From Marininema mesophilum (GTDB lineage: Bacteria; Bacillota; Bacilli; Thermoactinomycetales; DSM-45169), in assembly GCF_900106775.1 (NCBI RefSeq), contig NZ_FNNQ01000006.1, positions 129,331 to 193,330 of the forward strand: 64,000 bases of DNA. Direction: 5' to 3'. Shown here in pieces: positions 1-8,762 of this stretch. The notes under the pieces were generated by a model that saw only the letters and a program-made list of their open reading frames with translations, was not told the DNA's origin and searched no databases. Every line of letters begins with the position of its first letter. Within the stretch, counting starts at the first letter, position 1. Made by a program: the position numbers and the translations under genes.

Positions 1-495
1 TGTTTGTTTGGGACCTATTTGGCCTTAAAGGGTTCTAATATGAATGGGCCAACTACCGAGGAGCTCTTTCAAATTCCGATGGTGGCAGCAGCCACTCTCA
101 TTCTCTTGACAAGCAGTTTAACCAGCGTATTGGGTGTAGTAGGCATGCACCAAAAGAATGTAAAAAAAGTTATGTTATGGTTTGGTATTACCGTACTTCT
201 GGGAGCCGCTTTTCTTGGACTGGAAATCTATGAATTTATCGAGTATGTTCATGAAGGACATACATTTACCGGAAGTGCCTTTGGATCAGCCTTTTACACG
301 TTGATTGGTACCCATGGTTCCCACGTACTGTTTGGGATTACCTGGATCACTTGCTTGATGATCCAGGTAGCACGTCGCGGGCTCACTCTAGAAACGACTC
401 CGAAATTGTTTGTAGCTAGTCTATACTGGCATTTTGTTGATGTCGTATGGGTGTTCATCTTTACCGTGGTCTACTTGATGGGGAAGGTGGGTTAA
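1..495 (+). CDS. ctaE: Cytochrome c oxidase subunit III, 5'-truncated
   Basis: Subunit III of a haem-copper (caa3-type) oxidase, an integral membrane subunit beside subunit I. The frame is already open at base 1 (a Cys codon precedes the first TTG), so the start lies outside the window. The protein is highly similar to the complete subunit III at 6053-6685: both share the helix with the motif LEIYEFIEYVHEGHTFTGSA and the terminal YWHFVDVVWVFIFTVVY helix. It is followed after 3 bp by ctaF and then ctaG, so it is the tail of a ctaCDEFG-type operon. The family assignment is firm; only the length is unknown. Confidence 0.95.
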   Translation, partial: CLFGTYLALKGSNMNGPTTEELFQIPMVAAATLILLTSSLTSVLGVVGMHQKNVKKVMLWFGITVLLGAAFLGLEIYEFIEYVHEGHTFTGSAFGSAFYTLIGTHGSHVLFGITWITCLMIQVARRGLTLETTPKLFVASLYWHFVDVVWVFIFTVVYLMGKVG

Positions 496-498
496 CCG

Positions 499-804
499 AT
501 GCAGACTAATGTACAGCAAAATACAAGCACCTCTGCCTCACAGGATAGTAGTATGAAATATGTACTCTCCTTTGTTTGGATGCTCTTATTGACGGGAGCT
601 TCCTTCGCGATTGTAATCATGCGTCTCGTTCCAGAGGGAATGGTGATTCCGGCTCTACTTATTCTGGCGTTGCTTCAGGTATTGCTCCAGTTTTTCACAT
701 TCATGCATCTTGATCTAAAAAAGAATGGGCTAACTGTCATCTTTACCTTTAGTGGTATCGGAATCGGGGTTATCTGTGCCGTCGCTCTTTGGTTGATTTC
801 ATAA
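499..804 (+). CDS. ctaF: Cytochrome c oxidase subunit IV (CtaF)
   Basis: Small (101 aa) subunit IVB of a caa3 oxidase, with three predicted membrane helices at about residues 20-43, 48-70 and 77-100 and the family motif FFTFMHLDLKKNG between helices 2 and 3. The ATG follows the ctaE stop by 3 bp, so the two are co-translated. The second oxidase operon in this window (2114-7601) has no counterpart of this gene. Confidence 0.93.
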   Translation: MQTNVQQNTSTSASQDSSMKYVLSFVWMLLLTGASFAIVIMRLVPEGMVIPALLILALLQVLLQFFTFMHLDLKKNGLTVIFTFSGIGIGVICAVALWLIS

Positions 805-813
805 AGATGTAGG

Positions 814-849
814 AGATATCCTCTCTCCCGCTTGGGAGGGGGGATATCT
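814..849 (+). promoter_or_regulatory. Intercistronic hairpin between ctaF and ctaG
   Basis: A 16-bp stem (814-829 with 834-849, including G-U pairs) closes on a GCTT tetraloop. No T-run follows, so this is not an ordinary intrinsic terminator. It more likely stabilises or processes the ctaEF mRNA, or tunes ctaG expression. The stem is seen directly; the function is inferred. Confidence 0.5.
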
Positions 850-882
850 ATATCGGTTACTGAGGAGAGGAGGGGACGACTA

Positions 883-1797
883 TTGAAAAACATGGATCAT
901 ATGGACCATTCACAACCTATGCAACATGGAGGGTCACCTTTTCCTGATTTCTGGGATATTGTGAGCCCAGGGATGTTGCTCTTAACTGTTCTCTTAATCT
1001 TGCTTTATCTCGCCATTGTGGGTCCATGGCGGAATCGGTGGGGTAGTGGAGAAAAGGTGACGATAGTAAAGAGGTGTGTTTTTGTTAGTGGGCTCCTTAT
1101 CTACTATCTAGCGACGGGTCCTATTGGTGCCTTTAGTCATTTTCTATTTAGCGCTCATATGACAGAGATGTCATTGGTGTATTTAATCGTTCCTCCTTTG
1201 CTACTTATTGGAGCACCACCCTCTCTTTTACGCCGCTTATGGAACATTCCTCGGTGGAAACGAATTTTACGTATTCTTACCCATCCATTGATTGCATTGC
1301 TCACCTTTAACGGGCTGATTTCCATTTATCACATGCCAGTCGTTTTCGATACGATCATGGGTAGTATGTGGTTAATGCAACTTTCACACATCATCTTGAT
1401 GATATGTGCCTTTATGATGTGGTGGCCGCTTGTATGTCCACTCCCCGAGGAGGATCGACTAAGTCCTCTGCAAAAAATGGGGTATATTTTTGCAGATGGG
1501 GTCCTTCTCACTCCAGCCTGTGCTTTTCTGGCTTTTTCTGGAACTCTTTTATATGAAAGCTTTCCGGGAGGGCCAATGACAACAGCGATAATGCCTCCAC
1601 TTGAAGATCAGGCTCTGGGTGGCATCGTAATGAAGATCACCCAAGAGCTGGCTTATGGGAGTGTACTTGGATATACCTTCTTCGGTTGGGTGAGGAAACA
1701 ACGTCAACAGGATGAGAATGAGTTGGCTACGCGCCGCCAACAGCAGCGTGAGGAAATTAATAAAAAAGAAGGTTCAACGGTATCCTTTAATCACTAA
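883..1797 (+). CDS. ctaG: Cytochrome c oxidase assembly factor CtaG
   Basis: CtaG-family polytopic membrane protein needed in Bacillus for assembly of the caa3 oxidase, probably in copper delivery. After a Met/His-rich start (MDHMDHSQPMQH, a plausible copper ligand cluster) come about seven hydrophobic segments and the family motifs FSHFLFSAHMTEM and FNGLISIYHMP. The start is chosen as TTG at 883, 7 nt after GAGGAGAGGAGGGG; ATG at 892 is the alternative. The gene closes the first oxidase operon and is followed by a terminator. A paralogue lies at 6705-7601. Confidence 0.9.
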   Translation: MKNMDHMDHSQPMQHGGSPFPDFWDIVSPGMLLLTVLLILLYLAIVGPWRNRWGSGEKVTIVKRCVFVSGLLIYYLATGPIGAFSHFLFSAHMTEMSLVYLIVPPLLLIGAPPSLLRRLWNIPRWKRILRILTHPLIALLTFNGLISIYHMPVVFDTIMGSMWLMQLSHIILMICAFMMWWPLVCPLPEEDRLSPLQKMGYIFADGVLLTPACAFLAFSGTLLYESFPGGPMTTAIMPPLEDQALGGIVMKITQELAYGSVLGYTFFGWVRKQRQQDENELATRRQQQREEINKKEGSTVSFNH

Positions 1798-1830
1798 ATC
1801 AGGTTTGGCGTTCTACAAGATTCATTACAC

Positions 1831-1866
1831 AAACTCCTATGGGAAAAATCCTATAGGGGTTTTTTG
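1831..1866 (+). terminator. Rho-independent terminator of the first cta operon
   Basis: Stem AAACTCCTAT (1831-1840) pairs with ATAGGGGTTT (1853-1862) and runs into a T-tract, 34 bp after the ctaG stop. Confidence 0.75.
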
Positions 1867-1960
1867 AATGGAGAATGTCGATTTCTTTCCCAGGAAATGA
1901 AAAAATCAACACCTTTTGTGGAATCGTCAACCATGAAGAAAAAATCGGATGAATGATCGG

Positions 1961-1999
1961 TATGCTATCCCTTAACAACAGGGATAGCATACTTTTTTT
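1961..1999 (+). terminator. Second terminator or leader attenuator before ctaB
   Basis: A perfect 11-bp stem (1961-1971 with 1981-1991), a 9-nt loop, then C and seven T. It lies 95 bp after the first terminator and 115 bp before ctaB. It could be a back-up terminator or an attenuator in the ctaB leader. No recognisable antiterminator or ligand-binding domain is visible. The rest of 1798-2113 holds nothing else that I recognise. Confidence 0.7.
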
Positions 2000-2113
2000 G
2001 CGGGAGTTTATGGACTTTACACTTGTGATTACATATTTACTTCCCAAATTTGGAATCGTAATCCAAGATGAGACTGGTTTCGCTAACCGGATGGTAGCGA
2101 GGGAGGGGCATTT

Positions 2114-3052
2114 ATGAACGGAGCATTTACGAGGGAAGGAACCGATGGCAATTGGGAGATGACGCTTCCTGATGTGCGAGTAGGAAGTTGGTGGCGAGAT
2201 TGGTTAGAGTTGAGCAAGCCGCGTATTACCATTTCTAATGCACTCGCCTGTGTGGTTGGTTTTTGGACAGCAGGGGGAAGCACAACACATCAGTTGCCCA
2301 TCTTTTTAGGGACATTGGTAGGGATTGTTCTTCTGGTCAGTGGGAGTTGTATGCTCAATAACTGGATTGATCAAGATATTGATCCACTGATGGAACGAAC
2401 GCGATCCCGTGTCCTTCCCCAAGGAAGGCTTCACCCTATGATGGTGGCGATCTTCGGTATTTTATCTGTCATATTAGGTATTGGAATCTTGGCTTTCTTT
2501 GTCAACAGTTGGGCTGCTGGTTTAGGAGGGGTGGGGGCTCTCTTTTACATCGTGATTTATAGCCTATGGCTGAAGAGAGTCTCCACTTGGAATACCGTAG
2601 TAGGTGGTATTTCTGGGGCAGTACCACCATTGATTGGTTGGGTGGCTGCTACTGGTTCTCCTGACGTAGGTGGATGGATTCTCTTTCTCATTTTGTTCTT
2701 TTGGCAGCCGGCTCATTTTTTCGCTCTGGCGATGTTAAACGTAGAGGATTATCGGCGAGCAGGTATCCCGATGTACCCTGTGATCCGAGGAAGTAGCGAG
2801 ACCAAAATGCAGATTCTTCTCTACGTGAGCCTTTTGTTGCCAACGTCCCTAGCTCTTCAAATTGTAGGGGCAGTGGATGGAGCTTATATAGGAATTAGCC
2901 TTCTTCTCGGAAGTGTCTATCTTTTGTTAGCGATTGCTGGATTCTTCATCCGGTCGGAGGAGAAGTGGAGCCGTTTGCTATTTCGGTATTCGCTTATCTA
3001 TCTGGTAGGGATGTTAGCTGCTTTTATAACATGCGCTCATGGTGGGGGTTAG
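2114..3052 (+). CDS. ctaB: Protohaem IX farnesyltransferase (haem O synthase)
   Basis: UbiA-family prenyltransferase that adds a farnesyl group to haem B to make haem O, the precursor of the haem A used by caa3 oxidases. It is 312 aa, usual for the family. It has about eight or nine membrane helices, the first Asp-rich prenyl diphosphate motif NNWIDQDIDPLMERT near residue 82, and the conserved FWQPAHFFALAM segment. The ATG follows a GAGGGAGGGG ribosome site. It leads an operon with ctaC, ctaD, ctaE and ctaG and supplies the cofactor for the oxidase those genes encode. Confidence 0.95.
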   Translation: MNGAFTREGTDGNWEMTLPDVRVGSWWRDWLELSKPRITISNALACVVGFWTAGGSTTHQLPIFLGTLVGIVLLVSGSCMLNNWIDQDIDPLMERTRSRVLPQGRLHPMMVAIFGILSVILGIGILAFFVNSWAAGLGGVGALFYIVIYSLWLKRVSTWNTVVGGISGAVPPLIGWVAATGSPDVGGWILFLILFFWQPAHFFALAMLNVEDYRRAGIPMYPVIRGSSETKMQILLYVSLLLPTSLALQIVGAVDGAYIGISLLLGSVYLLLAIAGFFIRSEEKWSRLLFRYSLIYLVGMLAAFITCAHGGG

Positions 3053-3097
3053 ACCTTCATTATGAAATGGGGTGATGGAATGAAAGGGGGCCTTGGG

Positions 3098-4126
3098 ATG
3101 AAACGTTTGATGTTAAGAATGCTGATATGTGTAGGGTTCGTCGGCCTTCTCCTATCGTCGGGGTGTTCGAATCCTTCATTGTCCGTTGTTGATCCATCAG
3201 GTGAGGTAGGAAGGACCCAGTTAGGTCTTATCTATTTATCGACAGGGATTATGACCTTTGTGACCGTCGTTGTGGCAGCCATATATATCTATGTGGTGAT
3301 TCGCTTTCGTGAGAGACCAGGGGATACACATATTCCTAAGCAGGTCGAAGGGAGTACGACACTTGAGATTTTGTGGACAGTGATTCCCATCCTCTTGCTC
3401 ATCATTCTCGCTATTCCCACTGTAACAACTACATTTAAGCTAGAGAAGCGCCCTGCTCCTTCTGAGAAAGCGGTCCAAATTAATATCACGGGGTATCAAT
3501 ATTGGTGGAAATTTATCTATCCCCAGGATGGAATATCTACAGCGAATGAAGTCCATATTCCGGTGGGTAAACCCATCGAGTTCGTCATGCAATCCCATGA
3601 TGTGATCCACGCTTTCTGGGTGCCAAGTCTGGGTGGCAAACGAGATTTGGAACCCGGGCGGGTCAATCGATTGACGCTCAAGGCAGATAAGCCAGGTACT
3701 TATGATGGGAAATGTACGGAACTATGTGGAGCATCCCATGCCTTAATGAATTTTCGGGTAATCGCTCATCAGCCAGCAGAGTATGAAAAATGGGTTCGTT
3801 CCATGAAAAAGCCAGCTTCTAAACCAACAAGTGTACTGGCATCTGAAGGGAAGCGATTGGTTGGACAAAACTGTATTGGTTGTCACGCAATCCGTAATGC
3901 AGGTTACAAGATACTAGGAGCAACGGGGCCTGAATTGACGGCCTTTAGTGAACGGACACGAATTGCTGGGGTGTTGGACAACAATCCGCAAAACCTGAGA
4001 GTTTGGCTAAAAAATCCGCAGAATGTGAAACCAGGAAGTCGAATGCCTTCCTTTGGACATTTAAAGAAAAAGCAAGTCGATGCATTGGTAAAGTACCTAG
4101 AAAGCTTAAAAGGAAGACCACAGTAA
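3098..4126 (+). CDS. ctaC: Cytochrome c oxidase subunit II with fused cytochrome c (caa3 type)
   Basis: Subunit II carries the CuA electron-entry site; here a C-terminal cytochrome c domain makes it caa3. The start is taken at 3098 because AAAGGGGG lies 7 nt upstream and the product then begins with a clean lipoprotein signal ending in the lipobox LLSSGC; ATG 3062 is an in-frame alternative. Two membrane helices follow. The CuA ligands are the distal His of SHDVIHAFWVPS and those in CTELCGASHALM (two Cys, His, Met). The C-terminal domain has the haem motif CIGCH and a later axial Met in SRMPSFG. It is co-transcribed with ctaB and ctaD. Confidence 0.95.
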   Translation: MKRLMLRMLICVGFVGLLLSSGCSNPSLSVVDPSGEVGRTQLGLIYLSTGIMTFVTVVVAAIYIYVVIRFRERPGDTHIPKQVEGSTTLEILWTVIPILLLIILAIPTVTTTFKLEKRPAPSEKAVQINITGYQYWWKFIYPQDGISTANEVHIPVGKPIEFVMQSHDVIHAFWVPSLGGKRDLEPGRVNRLTLKADKPGTYDGKCTELCGASHALMNFRVIAHQPAEYEKWVRSMKKPASKPTSVLASEGKRLVGQNCIGCHAIRNAGYKILGATGPELTAFSERTRIAGVLDNNPQNLRVWLKNPQNVKPGSRMPSFGHLKKKQVDALVKYLESLKGRPQ

Positions 4127-4145
4127 CGGAAAGGGGGAATTCTCC

Positions 4146-6053
4146 ATGACGACGATCGTTATTTTGCTGGTTTTTGCATTGTTTTTGGGTGGGATAATGA
4201 GCGGTGGATATACCAGTCGGTATGTCAAGCGGATGGAGGAAACATCGATATGGGGATGGATCACTACGGTGGACCATAAACGGATCGGGATTTTGTATCT
4301 GATCAGTGGTGGTTTTTTCTTCGCTGTTGGTGGTTTAGAGGCCCTATTGATTCGAATTCAGCTGATGTTTCCTAATGCGAAGTTCCTCGTTGGAGATGCC
4401 TATAACCAAATGCTCTCAATGCATGGAACGACGATGATCTTTTTAGTGGCAATGCCTTTACTATTTGCCTTGATGAATGCGGCTGTGCCCCTTCAAATCG
4501 GTGCACGGGATGTCGCCTTTCCTTTTTTAAATGCCCTTGGATTCTGGATGTATTTTGCTGGGGCATTGTTGCTCAATCTTTCCTGGATCTTTGGTGGGGC
4601 ACCAGATGCAGGGTGGACGAGCTATGCCTCACTAGCCCTTCCTGAGTATAGCCCCGGTCCAGGTGTCAATTACTATGTCCTTGGGCTTCAAATATCCGGG
4701 ATAGGTACATTGTTGAGTGGGATTAATTTCCTTGTGACGATTATCAACATGCGTGCACCAGGGATGAGTTATCTACGACTCCCGATGTTTACCTGGTCAG
4801 TTTTTGTCACATCAGCATTGATCCTGTTTGCTTTCCCACCGCTGACAGCAGGCCTATTTATGATGATGTTTGACCGACTTTTTGGAAGTAACTTCTTCTC
4901 GGTCATAAATGGAGGGAATGTCGTGGTTTGGGAGCACATCTTCTGGATTTTTGGCCATCCAGAGGTGTATATCATCGTATTGCCTGCCTTTGGTGTCTTC
5001 TCCGATGTGCTCAGTAATTTCTCTAAAAAACGTCTTTTCGGTTATCACTCCATGGTTTTTGCTCTTGTGCTGATCGGATTCCTCGGTTTTATGGTGTGGC
5101 TCCATCACATGTTTACCGTGGGATTGGGAGACGTGGCCAACACGGTCTTTGCTATTACGACGATGGCAATCTCGGTTCCTACAGGGATCAAGGTATTTAA
5201 CTGGCTTTTTACGATGTGGGGAGGCCGACTTCGCTTTACTACTGCGATGTTGTACGCCTCGGGATTTATCGTCACCTTTGTGATGGGGGGAGTGACAGGG
5301 ATTATGCTTGCGGTTCCCCCAGCAGATTTCCAGTTTCATGATAGCTACTTTGTCGTCGCTCACTTTCACTACGTGATCTTGGGTGGAACGATTTTCGGTA
5401 TTTTGGCTGGGGTCTACTACTGGTGGCCCAAAATGTTTGGCTATCTCTTGAATGAGAAGCTAGGCAAGTGGAATTTCTGGACCTTTTTCTTAGGAATGCA
5501 CCTGACATTTTTCCCGCAACATTTCCTGGGATTGTTTGGGATGCCACGCCGGGTGTTTACTTGGCAACCAGGATATAACTTAGAAATGGGAAATTTCCTT
5601 TCCACTATCGGCGCTTTTCTGATGACGATCGGGGTGATCTTTTTCATCATCAATGTACTTGTGACCATCACAAAAGGAAAAGCAGCAGGAAACGATCCTT
5701 GGGATGGTCGCTCACTAGAATGGACGATTCCATCCCCACCACCTGAATACAACTTTGCACAACTTCCACTCGTTCGGGGATTAGATCCATGGTGGCTAGA
5801 GAAGATGGAGGGTAATGATCAGATGACGCCCGCAGAGCCCCTTGGTCCCATCCATATGCCCAATGACTCTCACCTGCCCTTTGTGATGTCGCTTGGATTA
5901 TTTGTCTCAGGGTTTGGATTTGTTTTTCAAAGTTCTCAGGTGGGAGCCATTGGATTGATCGTGGTCATTGCTACCCTCTTTATTCGTTCCTTTCAAGAGG
6001 ATCATGGTCACCATATCGAACCGCAACCGAGTGAGAAGGGAGTTGAGATCTAA
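4146..6053 (+). CDS. ctaD: Cytochrome c oxidase subunit I
   Basis: Catalytic subunit with the haem a and haem a3/CuB centre. At 635 aa it is full length. Visible are the haem a ligand region MHGTTMIF, the active-site segment FGHPEVYIIVLPAFG containing the His-Tyr pair and the D-channel Glu typical of A1-type oxidases, the CuB histidines in WLHHMF, and HDSYFVVAHFHYV with the a3 and a ligands. The ribosome site is AAGGGGGAATTCTCC. The stop overlaps the ctaE ATG by one base, implying coupled translation. Confidence 0.96.
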   Translation: MTTIVILLVFALFLGGIMSGGYTSRYVKRMEETSIWGWITTVDHKRIGILYLISGGFFFAVGGLEALLIRIQLMFPNAKFLVGDAYNQMLSMHGTTMIFLVAMPLLFALMNAAVPLQIGARDVAFPFLNALGFWMYFAGALLLNLSWIFGGAPDAGWTSYASLALPEYSPGPGVNYYVLGLQISGIGTLLSGINFLVTIINMRAPGMSYLRLPMFTWSVFVTSALILFAFPPLTAGLFMMMFDRLFGSNFFSVINGGNVVVWEHIFWIFGHPEVYIIVLPAFGVFSDVLSNFSKKRLFGYHSMVFALVLIGFLGFMVWLHHMFTVGLGDVANTVFAITTMAISVPTGIKVFNWLFTMWGGRLRFTTAMLYASGFIVTFVMGGVTGIMLAVPPADFQFHDSYFVVAHFHYVILGGTIFGILAGVYYWWPKMFGYLLNEKLGKWNFWTFFLGMHLTFFPQHFLGLFGMPRRVFTWQPGYNLEMGNFLSTIGAFLMTIGVIFFIINVLVTITKGKAAGNDPWDGRSLEWTIPSPPPEYNFAQLPLVRGLDPWWLEKMEGNDQMTPAEPLGPIHMPNDSHLPFVMSLGLFVSGFGFVFQSSQVGAIGLIVVIATLFIRSFQEDHGHHIEPQPSEKGVEI

Positions 6054-6685
6054 TGAAAATTGAAGAGACGACTGGAACCGTGGCGGGTATTCCTGCTGAA
6101 CCTGAACGGGCGACACTAGAGGGGAAAAACAAAGTACTTGGTTTCTGGTTATTCATTTGTGCGGAAACCACGTTATTTGCAACCCTTTTTGGTGCCTATC
6201 TCTCCTTAAAAGGAGCCAATATGGGTGGGCCTACCCAGGCTGAACTTTTTAAAATGCCATTGGTGGCATCCTCTACCCTGATCCTATTGGTCAGCTCCCT
6301 GACCAGTGTATTGGCGATTACTGCGATGCGCCATAATCAGGCGTCGCGCATGACTGGCTGGTTTTTGGTAACGATCTTACTGGGAGCAGCTTTTCTTACA
6401 TTGGAGATCTATGAGTTCATAGAATATGTTCACGAAGGGCACACCTTTACAGGAAGTGCCTTTGGATCTAGCTTCTATCTTTTGTTAGGCACCCATGGTT
6501 GTCATGTGCTGTTTGGCTTCTTTTGGATCTTGAGCCTGATCATTCAGGGACGTAGAGAAGGAATAACGGTTCATACAGCACCTAAATTTTATGTAGCCAG
6601 CCTTTATTGGCACTTTGTTGATTTGGTGTGGGTGTTTATCTTTACCGTTGTATACCTGGCTGGGATGACGACAGGATTGACATGA
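6053..6685 (+). CDS. ctaE: Cytochrome c oxidase subunit III
   Basis: Complete subunit III, 210 aa with about five membrane helices, starting at the ATG that overlaps the ctaD stop (TAATG). It carries the same EFIEYVHEGHTFTGSAFGS loop as the truncated copy at 1-495. The substitutions spread between the two copies suggest an old duplication rather than recent gene conversion. In this operon it is followed directly by a ctaG-like gene, without ctaF. Confidence 0.95.
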   Translation: MKIEETTGTVAGIPAEPERATLEGKNKVLGFWLFICAETTLFATLFGAYLSLKGANMGGPTQAELFKMPLVASSTLILLVSSLTSVLAITAMRHNQASRMTGWFLVTILLGAAFLTLEIYEFIEYVHEGHTFTGSAFGSSFYLLLGTHGCHVLFGFFWILSLIIQGRREGITVHTAPKFYVASLYWHFVDLVWVFIFTVVYLAGMTTGLT

Positions 6686-6704
6686 GAAGGAGGAAGCATT
6701 CGTT

Positions 6705-7601
6705 ATGGAAGCCCTGATCCGTCAGTTTTTGATTTTGGATATGTGGAATTTAGGACTTAACCTCGTCGTTGTCGTCCTAGGCGGAGTCTATCTATTACTA
6801 ACGAGTCAATGGGGAGTTCATCGCTTTGCTGGAGAATCCGTTCGCCCTGGTCAGAAGGTGCTCTTCTTACTCGGACTTTGCAGCCTGTATGGATGTTTAG
6901 GCAGCCCCATCGTTCTGATCGGTCACGAATTGTTTAGTGTTCATATGCTGCAACAATCGTTACTTTATCTAGTGATGCCTCCTCTACTAATTCGGGGATT
7001 ACCTGTTTGGATGTGGCGGCGAGGATTTGCAGAAAAATGGATGCAAATACTCTTTCTACCAGCACAGCGGCCCCTCATCTCGTTAGTGCTATTTAATGGA
7101 CTATTCTCCTTGTATCATGTCCCACGCGTGTTTGACATGTTAATGAGTAGTGAGCTTCTCCACCTTTTCTCTCACTTTGTATTGATCCTATCCGCTATGT
7201 TGATGTGGTGGCCCGTAATGAATCCGGTGAAGGAGCAGGTCAACCTTACCCCCTTAGGGAAACTGGCTTATATTGCAGGAGCTGGGGTTTTACTCACACC
7301 CGCTTGCGCCTTGATAATCTTTGCTGATCACCTCTTGTTTGCTTCCTATAGTGAAAGTGGGCAGATGTTTTCGATTCTCTCTCCCTTAGATGATCAACAA
7401 CTGGGTGGAGTGATCATGAAAGTGATTCAGGAGGTAGTCTATGGAGTCATGTTAGGCATTGTTTTCTTTCAATGGGCGCGGGAAGAGCGTGCAAAGGAGG
7501 AATCCGAAGCAGTGGCAGCAGCTGTAGGTAGATCGGCTCCTAATTGGCATATACGGGTGTTAGAGGGAGGAAAGGGGAGTGGTGAGAAGGGAAGAGGATA
7601 A
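6705..7601 (+). CDS. ctaG: CtaG-family oxidase assembly factor, second copy
   Basis: A 298-aa polytopic membrane protein of the caa3-CtaG family, paralogous to 883-1797. Shared motifs are IGHELFSVHMLQQSLLYLVM, FNGLFSLYHVPRVFD and LLTPACALIIFADHLLF. It lacks the Met/His-rich N-terminus of the first copy, so if both deliver copper they may do so differently. It starts at ATG 6705 behind AAGGAGG and is the last gene of the ctaB-C-D-E-G operon. Confidence 0.88.
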   Translation: MEALIRQFLILDMWNLGLNLVVVVLGGVYLLLTSQWGVHRFAGESVRPGQKVLFLLGLCSLYGCLGSPIVLIGHELFSVHMLQQSLLYLVMPPLLIRGLPVWMWRRGFAEKWMQILFLPAQRPLISLVLFNGLFSLYHVPRVFDMLMSSELLHLFSHFVLILSAMLMWWPVMNPVKEQVNLTPLGKLAYIAGAGVLLTPACALIIFADHLLFASYSESGQMFSILSPLDDQQLGGVIMKVIQEVVYGVMLGIVFFQWAREERAKEESEAVAAAVGRSAPNWHIRVLEGGKGSGEKGRG

Positions 7602-7765
7602 AAGATTTGTGAAGTAGTACATGCCTTTGATGTTAAATGAAAATTTGGCTAGTCCCCTGCTCTGAGTGTCAGAGAGTTAAAGCCTGTAGTCTGCAAAGAA
7701 TTTTGGGCAATATCTGTTGACATGGTGATGATCTCCTTATAGGTAAAATAACAGGTTAAATACAA

Positions 7766-7804
7766 ATGAGGGGACTGATATTTTTCGTCTATCAGTCCCC
7801 TCAT
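7766..7804. terminator. Bidirectional hairpin between ctaG and the DJ-1 gene
   Basis: A perfect 15-bp stem (7766-7780 with 7790-7804) and a 9-nt loop, followed on the plus strand by a T-rich run. It sits between convergent genes and most likely ends the ctaB operon. The minus-strand side has only a weak T-tract. The remainder of 7602-7765 shows no gene. Confidence 0.75.
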
Positions 7805-7808
7805 GGTT

Positions 7809-8492
7809 TTAATTTTTTTCTAATTGACTTAATACCGCTTCTGCTACAGCGACGGTGGATTGAGGATTTTGTCCGGTAATCAGGTTTCCGTCGATCTCTA
7901 CATGTGAGTTCCAATTGGGTGTTGCCACAAAGATGGCACCCAGATCACGGAGTTTGCTCTCTAGATGGAAGGGCATATAGGGCGCTACACCGTACTCTGT
8001 TTCTTCTCTATTCGTGAAAGTATTCACGCGCTTGCCTGCGACCAGAGGCTGGCCATTTGACAATGTCGCACCGACGAGACCGGCAGGACCATGGCAAACA
8101 GCGGAGACGATTTTTCCTGCTTCATAAAAATCTCGAAGCAATTGTTGGAGCCCTTTGCTTTTTGGTAGGTCAAACATCGTACCATGACCGCCTGGCAAGA
8201 AAATGGCATCGAATCCGTCTGCTGTCACATCATCAACGTGTTTGGTGTTTTCCAGAAGCTTGGCAGCGTTCAAAAAGTCTTGCGGGGTTTGTTCATCCAC
8301 GCTGCCTGGGTCCACCGGACTAACTCCCCCTGCTGTGCTTGCAACGGTGACTTCATAGCCTTTATCTTTGAAAGCTAGATAAGACTCTGCAAACTCCGAC
8401 AGCCAGACTCCCGTCTTTTTGTCTTCCAAATTCGTCTGGGTGTCTTTCATATCCGCATGGCTGGTTACAACCATTAAGATTTTTTTAGCCAT
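7809..8492 (-). CDS. DJ-1/PfpI (Hsp31-like) family protein
   Basis: Cytosolic protein of the DJ-1/PfpI superfamily, whose members act as glutathione-independent glyoxalases, deglycases or chaperones. The 227-aa length fits the Hsp31/glyoxalase III-like branch. Key features are the PGGHGTMFDLP loop and the nucleophile elbow AVCHGPAGLV with its catalytic Cys and adjacent His. The ATG is preceded by GGAGAGGG. It stands alone, with a 20-bp perfect inverted repeat about 80-120 bp upstream that could be its operator. The precise activity cannot be read from sequence. Confidence 0.85.
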   Translation of the reverse strand: MAKKILMVVTSHADMKDTQTNLEDKKTGVWLSEFAESYLAFKDKGYEVTVASTAGGVSPVDPGSVDEQTPQDFLNAAKLLENTKHVDDVTADGFDAIFLPGGHGTMFDLPKSKGLQQLLRDFYEAGKIVSAVCHGPAGLVGATLSNGQPLVAGKRVNTFTNREETEYGVAPYMPFHLESKLRDLGAIFVATPNWNSHVEIDGNLITGQNPQSTVAVAEAVLSQLEKN

Positions 8493-8570
8493 TTATACCC
8501 TCTCCTATCCTTGGTGTTTTTGGTTACAGTGGTTATTGTAAGTCCATGCTATCCATAAATCAAATTATGT

Positions 8571-8614
8571 TTTGTGAGTGTATCCATAAATAAATTTATG
8601 GATACACTCACAAA
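8571..8614. promoter_or_regulatory. 20-bp perfect inverted repeat upstream of the DJ-1 gene
   Basis: Positions 8571-8590 pair perfectly with 8595-8614 around a TAAA centre. Part of the arm (ATCCATAAAT) is repeated at about 8550. No T-run flanks the hairpin on either strand, so an operator or a site for a DNA-binding protein is more likely than a terminator. The rest of 8615-8762 shows no gene. Confidence 0.5.
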
Positions 8615-8762
8615 GAAATTACAGAAGGTTTTACTTCGTCCCTTCGCCTTTTTCATTCCCTTGCTCGGATTGGAGGAAAATCTCACCGCTACGAATACGA
8701 AAAAAAAACCCCTTCAATTTCTTGGGTGTTAGCGATCATCCTAACTGAACAACGACTTTTGT

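Noticed and set aside
4854..5369. A 171-codon minus-strand frame inside ctaD
   Set aside because: It lies opposite highly conserved ctaD coding sequence and is rich in His, Lys and Ser as expected of an antisense shadow.
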